Shown piece after piece: positions 1 through 10,648 of a stretch of 64,000 bases of DNA; position 1 is the stretch's first letter, and each line of letters starts with the position of its first letter. This DNA is from Paracidovorax avenae (GTDB taxonomy: Bacteria > Pseudomonadota > Gammaproteobacteria > Burkholderiales > Burkholderiaceae_C), in the NCBI RefSeq assembly GCF_040892545.1, contig NZ_CP156079.1:248001-312000 (forward strand). Reading direction: 5' to 3'. Below the pieces are notes generated by a model. It ran no database searches. It was not told where the DNA came from and saw only the letters and a program-made list of their open reading frames with translations. Position numbers and translations under genes: made by a program.

Positions 1-233
1 TCGATGCCCGGGTGCGCGTGCGGCAGCGCGCCGCCGCCCTTGTGCAGCGTGCCGAGCAGCACTTCCATCTGGCGCGCACCCACCGTCTCGGGGCCGATGA
101 GGCGCTGGTTCACGGTGTGGTGGTGGTTGGCGGGCTGGTAGCCGGGCACCTGGGCGGCGCGCACCAGGTAGCGGGAGGGGGCGTCGGGAGTGGTCATGGC
201 GGTCGTCGTGGGGACTGTCGTGGTGGGAGTCAT
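1..233 (-). CDS. Cupin-domain protein, N-terminal part (cut by window edge)
   Basis: Reading leftward from the ATG at 233, about 77 codons are present before the window ends. The translation includes NHHHTVNQRLIGPE, LLGTLHKGGG and LPHAHPGID, the histidine- and glycine-rich start of a cupin barrel that would bind a metal through the HAHPG-type motif. The ATG overlaps the stop of the CoA-transferase upstream (ATGA, 230-233), so the two are translationally coupled and the cupin probably works in the same catabolic unit. A second in-frame ATG at 197 could be the real start. The substrate cannot be told from this fragment. Confidence 0.7.
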   Translation of the reverse strand, partial: MTPTTTVPTTTAMTTPDAPSRYLVRAAQVPGYQPANHHHTVNQRLIGPETVGARQMEVLLGTLHKGGGALPHAHPGI

Positions 234-1486
234 GCGGTGTCTCCGGCAGCGCGGCACGCGCCCTGTGCCAGCAGGGCGTCGATCTGAACGGGCGTGTAGC
301 CGGCATCGGCCAGCAGGCTGCGCGTGTGTTCGCCCAGGCGCGGCGCGGGCGGCAGATCGCGCTCCGGGGGCGTGGCGGACCAGCGCGTGGGATGCGCCAT
401 GGCGCGCATCGGTCCCTCGCTGGGGTGTTCCGTGTCGTGCAGGAAGCCGGTCGCGCGCAGTTGCGCGTTGCCGAGCAGGTCGGCCGGGGAATTCATGGGC
501 ATGTTGGGCACGTCGGCCGCGTCCAGCAGCGCCTGCCATGCGGCCGTGGTGCGCGTGCGCAGGATGCGCGCCACCTCGGCATACACGGCGTCGATGTGCG
601 CGGCGCGCGCGCCATGCGTGGCGAAGCGCGGGTCGTGCGCCAGGCCTCCACCGCCATCCTCGCCGATCGCCGCGAAGAAACTGCGCCAGTGCTTGTCGTT
701 GTAGATCAGCACGCAGAGCATGCCGTCGGCCGTGGCATAGGGCTTGCGGTGGGCCGTGAGCAGGCGCGCGTAGCCGGGCTCGCCCAGCGGCGGCTCGAAG
801 GTGAGGCCCGCCATGTGGTCGCCCAGCACGAACTGCGCCATGGCCTCGAACATCGGCACGACGACGGCCTGGCCCCGGCCGGTCTTCTCGCGGGCGTAGA
901 GCGCCGCCGTCACGGCATACACCGCGTGCAGCCCGGTCACCCGGTCCGACAGCGTGGTGGGCGCGTACGACGGCTCGGGCGCGCCGTAGCGCTGCATGAG
1001 CCAGGGAATGCCGGTGGCGCCCTGGATCAGGTCGTCGTAGGCAGGGCGCGCGGCGTCCGGCCCGTCCTGGTCGAAGCCGCAGCAGCTCACGTGGATGATG
1101 CGCGGGTTGCGCGCACTCACCTCCGCGTAATCCAGCCCCAGCCGGGCCAGCGCCTGTGGCCGCACGTTACTGATGAGCACGTCGCAGCCCTCGGCCAGCC
1201 GCAGCGCCGCCTCGCGCCCCTCCGGGTGCTTCAGGTCGAGCGCGATGCTCTGCTTGCCCGCGTTCGCATGCAGAAAAATGTGCCCCATGCCCGCATGCCG
1301 CATCGGCCCCACGTGCCGCATGTTGTCCCCCTCGGGCGTCTCCACCTTCACCACCTCCGCGCCCAGCTGCGCGAGGATCTGCGTGGCGAACGGCCCCATG
1401 ATCACCGAGGTGAGATCGAGCACCCGCACCCCCGCCAGCGGGCCGGTGCGTTGTGGGGAGGCAGCGAAAGAAGAAGCGTCTGTCAT
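230..1486 (-). CDS. CaiB/BaiF family CoA-transferase (class III)
   Basis: 418 residues. The family moves CoA between organic acids and acyl-CoA thioesters in the cytoplasm. The N-terminus has the family signature LAGVRVLDLTSVIMGPFATQ, then LGAEVVKVETPEGD. The segment ALDLKHPEGREAALRLAEG lies before the CoA-binding region, and IQGATGIPWL and GLHAVYAVTAALYAREKTG follow. The frame stays open upstream to 1687, but the start at 1486 sits directly before the conserved N-terminus and behind a purine-rich GGAACACGAG. The gene overlaps the cupin gene by four bases and lies downstream of a Bug receptor. This suggests uptake and CoA activation of a carboxylic acid, but the substrate is unknown. Confidence 0.88.
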   Translation of the reverse strand: MTDASSFAASPQRTGPLAGVRVLDLTSVIMGPFATQILAQLGAEVVKVETPEGDNMRHVGPMRHAGMGHIFLHANAGKQSIALDLKHPEGREAALRLAEGCDVLISNVRPQALARLGLDYAEVSARNPRIIHVSCCGFDQDGPDAARPAYDDLIQGATGIPWLMQRYGAPEPSYAPTTLSDRVTGLHAVYAVTAALYAREKTGRGQAVVVPMFEAMAQFVLGDHMAGLTFEPPLGEPGYARLLTAHRKPYATADGMLCVLIYNDKHWRSFFAAIGEDGGGGLAHDPRFATHGARAAHIDAVYAEVARILRTRTTAAWQALLDAADVPNMPMNSPADLLGNAQLRATGFLHDTEHPSEGPMRAMAHPTRWSATPPERDLPPAPRLGEHTRSLLADAGYTPVQIDALLAQGACRAAGDTA

Positions 1487-1556
1487 CTCGTGTTCCGTTG
1501 AACAGGTCCGTTCGGCAACGTCGCCCATGCCTATGCCCGAGTCCACGGCTTTTGCA

Positions 1557-1679
1557 CTAGCGCGGCCCAGGCCAGCAGACGCCGTGGAACTGGCTCTGCC
1601 AGGCCACCGGCGTCGTCCCCCTTCCCGCCGCGCGCAGCGCGGCGAGAGAAGGGGGAAGCGGCGCAGCCGCTCAGGGGGT
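1557..1679 (-). repeat. Dispersed intergenic repeat, copy 1
   Basis: On the minus strand, a block starting CCCCCTGAG is followed by a perfect hairpin (AGCGGC-TGC-GCCGCT). A pyrimidine block with CTCTC, a second GC-rich inverted repeat, GGGGGACGAC and CTGGCCTGGGCCGCGC complete it. The same modules in the same order recur after urtA at about 32494-32700. The block contributes the TGA stop codon of the Bug receptor gene. It is probably a REP-like intergenic element. Confidence 0.6.
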
Positions 1680-2654
1680 TGGTTCAATACCGGCTTGCTG
1701 GATCAAAGTGCGCCAGTGCGCCAGCTGCTGCGCCACGTACTGCGCGAATTCCTCCGGCGTCTTGCTGGGCCAGACCTGGAAGCCGATCTGCGCGAGCTTG
1801 TCCTGCGTGTCCCTGTCGGCCAGCACGGCCTGCAGCTCGGTGTTCAGGCGCTGCACCACGGCGGGCGGCATGCCGGCCGGGCCGAAGATGCCGTTCCACG
1901 ATGTCAGGTCGAAACCCTTCACCGTCTGGCCGATGGGCGGCACGCCCGGCAGCAGGGGCGAGGGCTGGGCGGTGGTGATGCCCAGGGTGCGCACCTTGTC
2001 GCCCGTGAGCATGGTCTTGCCCGAACCCAGGTCCACCACGTAGGCCTGCACCTGCCCGCCCAGCAGGTCGGTGAGCGCCTGCGGGCTGGACTTGTAGGGC
2101 ACGCCCAGGATGTCCACCTTCGCGATGTGCTTGATGCTTTCCATCGCCACCAGCGAGGTGCTGTTGGGCGTGGCGTAGCTCAGCGTGCCGGGGTGGGCGC
2201 GGGCATAGTCGAGGAACTCGGGCAGGGATTTCACCGGCAGGGCCGGGCTCACCACGAGCGCGAAGGGCAGTTCGCCCACGCGGGCCACGGGCGTGAAATC
2301 CTTGATGGGGTCGTACTTGAGGCTGGCGTAGAGCGCCGGATTGGCCGAGTGCGAGGTGTTCGTCGTCATGAACAGCGTGTAGCCGTCGGGCTTGGCCCGG
2401 GCCGCCAGCTGGGCGCCCACCTGGGCGTTGGCGCCGGGCTTGTTGTCCACCAGCACCGGCTGCTTCAGGCGTTCGGCCAGCTTCTGGCCCACGGTGCGCG
2501 CGACCGCGTCCGTGCCGCTGCCGGCGGCGAAGGGCACGATGAGGGTGATGGGGGCGTTCGGATAGGCGGGCGCCTGGGCCAGGGCCGCCGTGGCGGCCAG
2601 CGCTGCTGCGGCGCCGCAGGCCCGCCGCAGGGCGCGGGGAAGGAAAAAGCGCAT
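1671..2654 (-). CDS. Bug/TctC-type periplasmic solute-binding protein
   Basis: 327 residues. A basic start, a hydrophobic run and [12 protein letters not shown] form a signal peptide. The mature protein follows the Bug pattern: [79 protein letters not shown] and a C-terminal [11 protein letters not shown]. These receptors usually capture carboxylates. No TctA/TctB membrane partner is in view, as is common for orphan Bug proteins. The ATG at 2654 has a good AGGAGA site. The following CoA-transferase suggests that the ligand is then activated as a CoA thioester. Confidence 0.9.
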   Translation of the reverse strand: MRFFLPRALRRACGAAAALAATAALAQAPAYPNAPITLIVPFAAGSGTDAVARTVGQKLAERLKQPVLVDNKPGANAQVGAQLAARAKPDGYTLFMTTNTSHSANPALYASLKYDPIKDFTPVARVGELPFALVVSPALPVKSLPEFLDYARAHPGTLSYATPNSTSLVAMESIKHIAKVDILGVPYKSSPQALTDLLGGQVQAYVVDLGSGKTMLTGDKVRTLGITTAQPSPLLPGVPPIGQTVKGFDLTSWNGIFGPAGMPPAVVQRLNTELQAVLADRDTQDKLAQIGFQVWPSKTPEEFAQYVAQQLAHWRTLIQQAGIEPTP

Positions 2655-2920
2655 GGTGTTGTCTCCTGAATGGCGGCCTCTGTAGCCGGGCCTGGAGGGC
2701 ATCTTGGGGGCGCCATCCATTCGCGTCCAATTCAATCGTTGAAGCGTGCGATAGCTTTTGCGAATGGTTGCCGCGCTTCCAGCCTGCGGGACGGAGCACA
2801 ATAGGCACCTTGCCTGCGTGCAGCGCAGCGGCTCCGCCGGGACGCCGTCCTGCCCTGCACCCGCCCAGCGCCGCTGCCGCGCGGGCACCCCGACGCCATC
2901 GACCAGAGAGTTCCACCGCC

Positions 2921-4792
<1,872 letters not shown>

Positions 4793-4819
4793 CGCCGCAC
4801 CAGGCGCAGTGCGCCAGCG

Positions 4820-5983
4820 TCAACCGCTGGCCTGCGCCGCGCCCGGTCCGGTGGCCGGCCGGTCCTTCAGCAGCGTGCGCGTGATCGCGCGGCCGATCTG
4901 CTCGAACAGCCGGCCCGCCTGCCGCATCTCGTCCATGCCCTCGGCGCAGGTGGCCACCACGATCGCACGCGCGCCGCCATCCTGCGGATCGATCACGCCC
5001 ATGTGGCAGGCCCGGTGGTACTGCGTGCCGGTCTTGTGGATGAAGCGCACGGTGCGCGGCAGCCCGGCTTCCAGCCGGTAGGCGTCGTAGGTGTCGAACT
5101 TCAGGTCCTTGTAGAGCATCTGCTGGTGCGGCGGCGTCAGCAGCTGGTCGCGCACCAGCTTTTCCAGCATTGCGCCGTAGCCCGCGAGCGTGGCGGTGTT
5201 GGCGCCGCGCGCGTAGTAGCGGCCGTAGGCCTCCTCCATGGTCTTCACCTGCAGATCGGCCGTCTTGAGGTCCAGCGTGCGGGCCAGTGCCTGCACGCGC
5301 TGCGCGCCCATGGGCGCGGCGGCCACGCGCACCAGGTCCATCGGCGCGATCTCGCGTGCGCGGGGATGCAGCTCGGCGTACACATCCTGGCGCACCTGGG
5401 TGAAGTTGGTGAGCGGGCCGACGTTGCGCGCACCCATCAACGCCTGGGCGCGCGTGTTGAACGTCTCCAGCCCGATGGTGCGTATCAGCAGGTTCGCCGC
5501 GGTGTTGTCGCTGTCCATCAGCATGCGGCGCAGCAGCGTCTCGACGCTGTGCTGCGTGCCCACGGGTTGCCAGACCAGCGCGCCGGAGCCGTCGATCTTG
5601 TCGCGCTCTTCCACGCGCAGTTCCTGGTCCAGCCGCAGGCGGCCCTGCTGCACCTCCTGCAGCACCGCGATGGCCAGGGGCAGCTTCGCGGAAGAGGCCA
5701 GGTACCACCGCCGGTCGGCCTGCCAGGCGAAGGTCTCGCCGTTGTCCAGGCGCTTCACGTACAGGCCGAACTCGCCGGGCGTCTCGCGTTCGAGCTTCTG
5801 CACCTGGCTGCCCAGGGCCTCGGCCCATGCCGGGGCGGCGAGGGCCCGCTCAGGCGCCGTCGTCCACAGCGCCGTCAGCAGGGGCAGTGCCGCCACCAGC
5901 ACCGGGCGGGCGAGCCGCCGGCGCATCGCCCGATGGCGTGGTGCCGGTGGAGCGGGAGGGCAGGGTGGGGCAGCGTGGTTCAT
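4820..5983 (-). CDS. Class A beta-lactamase-like serine hydrolase (paralogue 2)
   Basis: 387 residues with an N-terminal signal sequence (RRRLARPVLVAALPLLTALW, then ALAAPAW). The three class A motifs are present: SSAK (Lys100), SDN at 158-160 in LMDSDNTAAN, and KTG at 317-319 in FIHKTGTQY. The omega-loop ExxLN carrying the general-base glutamate is not obvious; ELHPRAREIAPMDL occupies the corresponding region. It could therefore be a true beta-lactamase, a penicillin-interacting hydrolase or a peptidase-like relative. The ATG at 5983 has a GGGAGA site. Using it, the gene overlaps the upstream paralogue by 134 bases; an internal ATG at 5926 would shorten the overlap but has a weaker site. Confidence 0.8.
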   Translation of the reverse strand: MNHAAPPCPPAPPAPRHRAMRRRLARPVLVAALPLLTALWTTAPERALAAPAWAEALGSQVQKLERETPGEFGLYVKRLDNGETFAWQADRRWYLASSAKLPLAIAVLQEVQQGRLRLDQELRVEERDKIDGSGALVWQPVGTQHSVETLLRRMLMDSDNTAANLLIRTIGLETFNTRAQALMGARNVGPLTNFTQVRQDVYAELHPRAREIAPMDLVRVAAAPMGAQRVQALARTLDLKTADLQVKTMEEAYGRYYARGANTATLAGYGAMLEKLVRDQLLTPPHQQMLYKDLKFDTYDAYRLEAGLPRTVRFIHKTGTQYHRACHMGVIDPQDGGARAIVVATCAEGMDEMRQAGRLFEQIGRAITRTLLKDRPATGPGAAQASG

Positions 5984-7148
5984 GCGGTCTCCCGTCGGAC
6001 AGCAGGCCCGACTGGCAGAGGGCGATACCCACCTGCCGGAGCGCGCGATCGGACCGGGCCGTGGAAGGTTCGCCGCGCGTGCAGGCCACCACCAGCAAGC
6101 GCGGCCCCGGGTGGGAGCGCGGCATGGTGACGAGCCCGGAATCGCATGTTCGTGCGCGCTGCGTTCCGGTCTTGTGGGCGAAGCGCGCACCCGGCGGTAG
6201 TCCCGCCTTGATGCGCTGGGTGCCGGTCTTCACGCGCTCCATCACGGACAGCAGGTAGGCCGTGTGCCGGGCATCGAGCGCCCGGCCCTCGACGAGTGCC
6301 TGCAGCAGGTCGGCGTAGGCGTCGAGCCGGCCGCTGTTGAGGCCGGTGGCGTAGTAGGTCTCGTAGGCGGAGGCCAGGTCCGTGGGCGCGAGGGAGCGCT
6401 CGGGCACGCGCAGCAGCGTGGCCAGCGCAGACCGCGCCGCAGCATCGCCATGCAGCCGCTGCTGCTGCCGCAGCGCCAGGAAGTCGGTGCCGGACAGGTG
6501 CGATGCCGCGGGCGTGAGCACGCCGTACACGTGGCGGCGCACGTCGGCCAGCGTGGTGATGCGCCCGAAGCCCCGGGGCACCAGCGATTGCACTACCGCG
6601 TTCACCGTTCCGATGCCGACCAGGCCGATGAGCATGTCGGTGGCGGTGTTGTCGCTGTAGATGATCATCTGCTCCAGCAGGTAACGCACGGTGAGCGGCG
6701 CGCCCACGGCACGTCCGTTGGTGGGGCCCGCGCCGTCCACGTAGTCGGCCGCACGCAGGGTGAGGGGCGTCTCCAGCGTGAAATCTCCACGCTCCACGCC
6801 GCGCAGCACCGCGATCGCCACCGGCACCTTGACGGACGAGGCCAGGTACCACGGCTCCGTGCCGTGCAGCGAGGCGGAGGCGCCCGTGTCCAGGTCGCGC
6901 ACATACACGCCGGTGCGCACGCCGCTGTCCGCCTCCACCCGCGCCAGCGCGCGCTCCAGCGGCTGTACCCAGGCCGGCGTGGACGCTGGAACAGGGAGCG
7001 TGGCGGATGGTGCATCCGCGCCCTGCGCATGCACCGTGCCCGTGGCGATGTGCCACAGCGCGGACGTGGCGCAGGCCAGGAACCGGAGCCTGCGCAAGGG
7101 ATGGGCCGGGTGGAAGCGAGATGGCGTGGATGCGGGAGTCTGGGGCAT
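5850..7148 (-). CDS. Class A beta-lactamase-like serine hydrolase (paralogue 1)
   Basis: 432 residues, exported by an N-terminal hydrophobic segment (LRFLACATSALWHIATGTVHA). The motifs are SSVK (Lys107), SDN at 165-167 in IIYSDNTATD, and KTG at 326-328 in FAHKTGTQ. The region LTPAASHLSGTDFLALR lacks the classical ExxLN glutamate. It is clearly a paralogue of the next gene, with the same order VYVRDLDTGA, WYLASS, LLEQM and DLASAYETYYATG. The family fold should end near GIALCQSGLL. Instead the frame continues about 45 residues of proline- and glycine-rich sequence over the start of paralogue 2, as if an original stop was lost. The ribosome site at 7148 is weak. Confidence 0.78.
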   Translation of the reverse strand: MPQTPASTPSRFHPAHPLRRLRFLACATSALWHIATGTVHAQGADAPSATLPVPASTPAWVQPLERALARVEADSGVRTGVYVRDLDTGASASLHGTEPWYLASSVKVPVAIAVLRGVERGDFTLETPLTLRAADYVDGAGPTNGRAVGAPLTVRYLLEQMIIYSDNTATDMLIGLVGIGTVNAVVQSLVPRGFGRITTLADVRRHVYGVLTPAASHLSGTDFLALRQQQRLHGDAAARSALATLLRVPERSLAPTDLASAYETYYATGLNSGRLDAYADLLQALVEGRALDARHTAYLLSVMERVKTGTQRIKAGLPPGARFAHKTGTQRARTCDSGLVTMPRSHPGPRLLVVACTRGEPSTARSDRALRQVGIALCQSGLLSDGRPHEPRCPTLPSRSTGTTPSGDAPAARPPGAGGGTAPADGAVDDGA

Positions 7149-7257
7149 GCGGACGGTCTCGGAACGGGGACGACGGGCCCACCCTAGCGCCCTCGCGCGC
7201 GCGGCGCCGTAGGGCAATGTCCCTTGCAGCCTGCCGGGTGGCACGGGGTGTGCCATG

Positions 7258-7277
7258 CACTGTATTTACAATCAGTG
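7258..7277 (+). promoter_or_regulatory. LexA-like operator candidate
   Basis: The segment is CACTG, ten bases, CAGTG. Its core is CTGT-N8-TCAG, one mismatch from the LexA core CTGT-N8-ACAG. It sits 14 bases before the start of the DNA-repair pair. It also contains TACAAT (7267-7272), a possible -10 element, so a bound repressor would cover the promoter. Damage control would fit the downstream genes, but the mismatch keeps this tentative. Confidence 0.4.
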
Positions 7278-7290
7278 TTCCAATCGCGCC

Positions 7291-8199
7291 ATGCCGGACA
7301 TCGCCCTCCAACGCATCCATCGCACCCGCCTGCTGCAGATCTGGCGGTCCGCAGGCTGGCCTTGCCGCGATACGGTCGAGATCGACCTGCTCGCCGCCGG
7401 CATGCTGCGCATGGTGCCGGAGCCGGGCGGGCATGAGGTGCTCCGCCTGACCGACGCGGGCATCGCCTGCCTGGCCCAGGCGCGGCAGCGCAATGCGCGG
7501 GCGCTGAGCGCCCACGACCGGCTGGCGATGCGCTTCGCGGAGCAACTGCTCTCGGCCGGCCGCATCGTCTGGCGGGAGCTGTCGCTGCGCGCCGCCGTGG
7601 AAGCTCTGCCTCCGCCGGCCCCCGCGCCGCAGCCGCCGCTGTCTCCGGCGGCGCCCGGTCGCGGCGCGCCGGCCGGCCTGTGGGACGGGGAGGAGGCCCA
7701 GGGCGGCGCCTGCCTGCCGCCGCCCGCGGTGGCCCGCGTGTGGCGCATGGCCCGGCCCGACCTGTTCTCGATCCGCCACACCAGCGTGCCCGCCTACCTG
7801 CAGCCCATGGTGCACGAGGTCAAGGCGAGCCGCGCCGACCTGCTCTCCGATCTGCGGCATGCGGCCAAGCGCGAGGCCTACCAGTGGCTGTGCGAGGAGT
7901 GCTACTACGTCTTCCCGGCGGGCATCGCCGAGCCTGAGGAGATCCCCGAACCCTTCGGCGTGTGGGTGCTGCACGGTGCGATCGAATCGGGCCGCTTCGA
8001 GCTGCTGCGCCCCGCGCGCCATGCCCGTTGTCCGCTGCCTTTCGCCGTCTGGATGGCGCTGTGCCGCGCCACGCCCCTGCACGGCGAAGGCGAGCCTGCA
8101 CAGGCGCTGCTGGGCGAGGAGGGCGGCGCGCCGGCCTCCGGCGTGTCCGCCGACGTGCGGCCGGAGGCGCCTGCGCCGGCGCCCTCCGCAGCTCCCTGA
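7291..8199 (+). CDS. MmcB-like PD-(D/E)XK-fold protein
   Basis: 302 residues from the ATG at 7291. The N-terminal 60 residues resemble a winged helix (HRTRLLQIWRSAGWPCRDTVE, then LRLTDAGIACLAQ). A proline-rich linker follows at about 108-150. The C-terminal half contains RPDLFS (Asp157), then VHEVKASRADLLSDL (Glu176, Lys178), CEECYYVFPAGIAEPEEIP and FGVWVL. That series matches MmcB/DUF2411 proteins, whose fold belongs to the PD-(D/E)XK nuclease superfamily and which are linked to DNA repair. Only 11 bases separate it from the helicase gene, so the two are probably one operon. The family match is by eye and needs a profile search. Confidence 0.65.
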   Translation: MPDIALQRIHRTRLLQIWRSAGWPCRDTVEIDLLAAGMLRMVPEPGGHEVLRLTDAGIACLAQARQRNARALSAHDRLAMRFAEQLLSAGRIVWRELSLRAAVEALPPPAPAPQPPLSPAAPGRGAPAGLWDGEEAQGGACLPPPAVARVWRMARPDLFSIRHTSVPAYLQPMVHEVKASRADLLSDLRHAAKREAYQWLCEECYYVFPAGIAEPEEIPEPFGVWVLHGAIESGRFELLRPARHARCPLPFAVWMALCRATPLHGEGEPAQALLGEEGGAPASGVSADVRPEAPAPAPSAAP

Positions 8200-8210
8200 C
8201 GCGCCAGCCC

Positions 8211-10571
8211 ATGCAGACGGCAACGCAACCGGCCACGGAGCCCGCGGACCCTGGCGCGCCCGGCGCGGAGAGCGCGCAGCCGTGGAGCTACACCATCGCC
8301 GTGCGCGAGCTGTGCGAGTTCACCGCCAAGCAGGGCGACCTCGACCTGCGCTTCACCCCGGCGCCCACGGCGCGGGAGGGCATGGCGGGCCATGCCGCGG
8401 TGGCGGCCCGGCGGGCGGCCGAGGCCCCGGGCTACGAGGCCGAGGTGCCGCTGGAAGGCGTGTGCGGCCTGCTGCGCGTGCGGGGCCGCGCCGACGGATT
8501 CGATGCCGCGGCGGGCCGCGTGGACGAGGTCAAGACCTTCAAGGGCCGGCTCGACCGCCAGCCCGCCGCCCACCGTGCGCTGCACTGGGCGCAGGCCCGG
8601 GTGTACGGATGGCTGCTGTGCACCTCGCGCGGCCTGCCGGGGCTCACCGTCTCTCTGGTGTACCTGGACGTCGGCACCCAGAAGGAAACCGTGCTGTCCG
8701 AAGACTGGACGGCGCCGGCGCTGCAGGCGCATTTCGAGGCGCTGTGCGGCCGCTTCGTGGACTGGGCCGCGCAGGAGGTGGCCCACCGGGCGGCGCGCGA
8801 CGCTGCGCTGCGCCGCCTGGCCTTTCCGTTCGCGGGGGGCTTCCGCGCAGGCCAGCGGCCCCTGGCCGAAGCCGTGTACCGGACCGCCGTTGCCGGCAGA
8901 TGCCTGCTCGCGCAGGCACCCACGGGCATCGGCAAGACGGTGGGCACGCTGTTCCCGCTGCTCAAGGCCGCGCCGGGCGCGGGCATCGACAAGGTGTTCT
9001 TCCTCGCGGCCAAGACCTCCGGGCGGCAGGTCGCCCTGGACGCGCTCGCCCGCATCGCGGTGCCTCTGCCCCTGCCCGTGCGCGTGCTGGAACTGGTGGC
9101 GCGCGAGAAGTCCTGCGAATACCCGGGCAGCGCCTGCCACGGCGACGCCTGCCCGCTCGCGCGCGGCTTCTACGACCGGCTGCCGGCCGCGCGGGCCGAT
9201 GCGCTGCGCCCGCCGGAGGGCGGGGCGCCGGCACCGCTGGACCAGGCCCGCGTGCGCGATGCCGCCCTGCGCCACGGGGTGTGTCCCTACTACCTGGGCC
9301 AGGAGCTGGCGCGCTGGGCCGACGTGGTGGTGGGTGATTACCACTACTACTTCGACATGGGCGGCCTGCTGCACGGCCTGGCGCAGGCCAGCCAGTGGCG
9401 CGTGGCCCTGCTGGTGGACGAAGCGCACAACCTGGTGGAGCGCGGCCGGCGCATGTACAGCGCGGAACTGCTGCCGGATTCGCTCTTCCAGGCCCGCCGC
9501 TCGGCCATCGCCGCCACCGTGCCGGCCGTGAAGAAAGCCCTGGACCGCGTGCGGCGCTGCTGGGTGGCGCTCGACAGGGAGCAGCCGGCCGACTACGCCG
9601 TGCTGGAGGCCTTCCCCGGCAAGCTGCTCGCGGCGCTGCAGCAGTGCTCGGTCACGCTGGGCGAGCACTTCGCCGAGCATCCGGAGCAGATGGACGCCGC
9701 GCTGCAGGCCTTCCATCTGGAAGTGCTGCAGCTGCTGCGCATGGCCGAACTGCTGGATGCGCATTCCATCGTGGACGTGAGCCGTCCTGCGCAGGGCGCC
9801 GCCGGCAGTTCCGTGGTCTGCGTGCGCAACCTGGTGCCCGCGCCTTTCCTGGGGCCGCGCCTGCAGGCCGCGCAGTCGGGCACGCTGTTTTCCGCCACGC
9901 TGCAGCCCATGGACTACTACGCCGACCTGCTGGGCCTGCCGCAGGACCATGCCCGCACCGACGTGGCCTCGCCCTTCCAGGCGGCACAGCTGCAGGTGCA
10001 CATCGCGCGCCACATCTCCACGCGCTATGCCCATCGCGCAGCCTCGGTGCAGCCCATCGCCGACCTCATGGCGCGGCAGTTCGCGGGCCGGCCCGGCAAC
10101 TACCTGGCCTTTTTCAGCAGCTACGACTACCTGCAGCAGGTGGCGGAGGTGTTCGCGCAGCGCCATCCCGGCGTGCCGCACTGGTGCCAGTCGCGCCGCA
10201 TGCAGGAGGCCGGGCAGCGCGCGTTCCTGGAGCGTTTCACCGACGATGGCCAGGGCATCGGCTTCGCGGTGCTGGGCGGCGCCTTCGCCGAGGGCATCGA
10301 CCTGCCCGGCCGCCGGCTGATCGGGGCCTTCCTCTCCACGCTGGGGCTGCCGCAGGTGAACCCGGTGAACGAGCAGGTGCGCGAGCGCATGGACCAGCTC
10401 TTCGGAGCGGGCTACGACTACACCTACCTCTACCCGGGCCTGCAGAAGGTCGTGCAGGCCGCGGGCCGGGTGATCCGCACGCCCGAGGACGAGGGCGTGG
10501 TGCACCTCATCGATGACCGCTTCGGGCGCGCGCAGGTGCGGCGGCTGCTGCCTGCGTGGTGGCGTGTCTGA
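8211..10571 (+). CDS. DinG/Rad3-type helicase with N-terminal RecB/Cas4-like nuclease domain
   Basis: 786 residues. Residues 25-150 look like a PD-(D/E)XK nuclease: RGRADGFD (Asp95), VDEVKTF (Glu106, Lys108) and ALHWAQARVYGWLL, the QxxxY motif of RecB/Cas4 enzymes. The helicase part has Walker A APTGIGKT (Lys242) and four cysteines (302, 309, 314, 358) placed as in the XPD/DinG iron-sulphur domain. DEAH is at 403-406 (LLVDEAHNL). Motif V/VI regions are GGAFAEGIDLPGRRL and VQAAGRVIRTPEDEG. It should unwind DNA with 5'-3' polarity, and may cut it. The frame is open upstream, but ATG 8211 follows the MmcB-like stop directly. Confidence 0.85.
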   Translation: MQTATQPATEPADPGAPGAESAQPWSYTIAVRELCEFTAKQGDLDLRFTPAPTAREGMAGHAAVAARRAAEAPGYEAEVPLEGVCGLLRVRGRADGFDAAAGRVDEVKTFKGRLDRQPAAHRALHWAQARVYGWLLCTSRGLPGLTVSLVYLDVGTQKETVLSEDWTAPALQAHFEALCGRFVDWAAQEVAHRAARDAALRRLAFPFAGGFRAGQRPLAEAVYRTAVAGRCLLAQAPTGIGKTVGTLFPLLKAAPGAGIDKVFFLAAKTSGRQVALDALARIAVPLPLPVRVLELVAREKSCEYPGSACHGDACPLARGFYDRLPAARADALRPPEGGAPAPLDQARVRDAALRHGVCPYYLGQELARWADVVVGDYHYYFDMGGLLHGLAQASQWRVALLVDEAHNLVERGRRMYSAELLPDSLFQARRSAIAATVPAVKKALDRVRRCWVALDREQPADYAVLEAFPGKLLAALQQCSVTLGEHFAEHPEQMDAALQAFHLEVLQLLRMAELLDAHSIVDVSRPAQGAAGSSVVCVRNLVPAPFLGPRLQAAQSGTLFSATLQPMDYYADLLGLPQDHARTDVASPFQAAQLQVHIARHISTRYAHRAASVQPIADLMARQFAGRPGNYLAFFSSYDYLQQVAEVFAQRHPGVPHWCQSRRMQEAGQRAFLERFTDDGQGIGFAVLGGAFAEGIDLPGRRLIGAFLSTLGLPQVNPVNEQVRERMDQLFGAGYDYTYLYPGLQKVVQAAGRVIRTPEDEGVVHLIDDRFGRAQVRRLLPAWWRV

Positions 10572-10606
10572 GCCGGACGGCAGGCAGAGCCGGTGGTTAC
10601 ACTGAA

Positions 10607-10648
10607 TTGACATACGCTCCGTATGCCAATTAGCATACGTGCCGTATG
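10607..10648 (+). promoter_or_regulatory. Promoter with two TetR operators overlapping the start codon
   Basis: Two inverted repeats of one form lie 23 bases apart: CATACG-CTC-CGTATG (10611-10625) and CATACG-TGC-CGTATG (10634-10648). A consensus -35 TTGACA (10607-10612) and TAGCAT 18 bases on (10631-10636) are interleaved with them. The ATG of the TetR gene is inside the second repeat. Bound protein would block both polymerase and ribosome. Transcription would start near 10643, so the message would be nearly leaderless. Confidence 0.75.
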
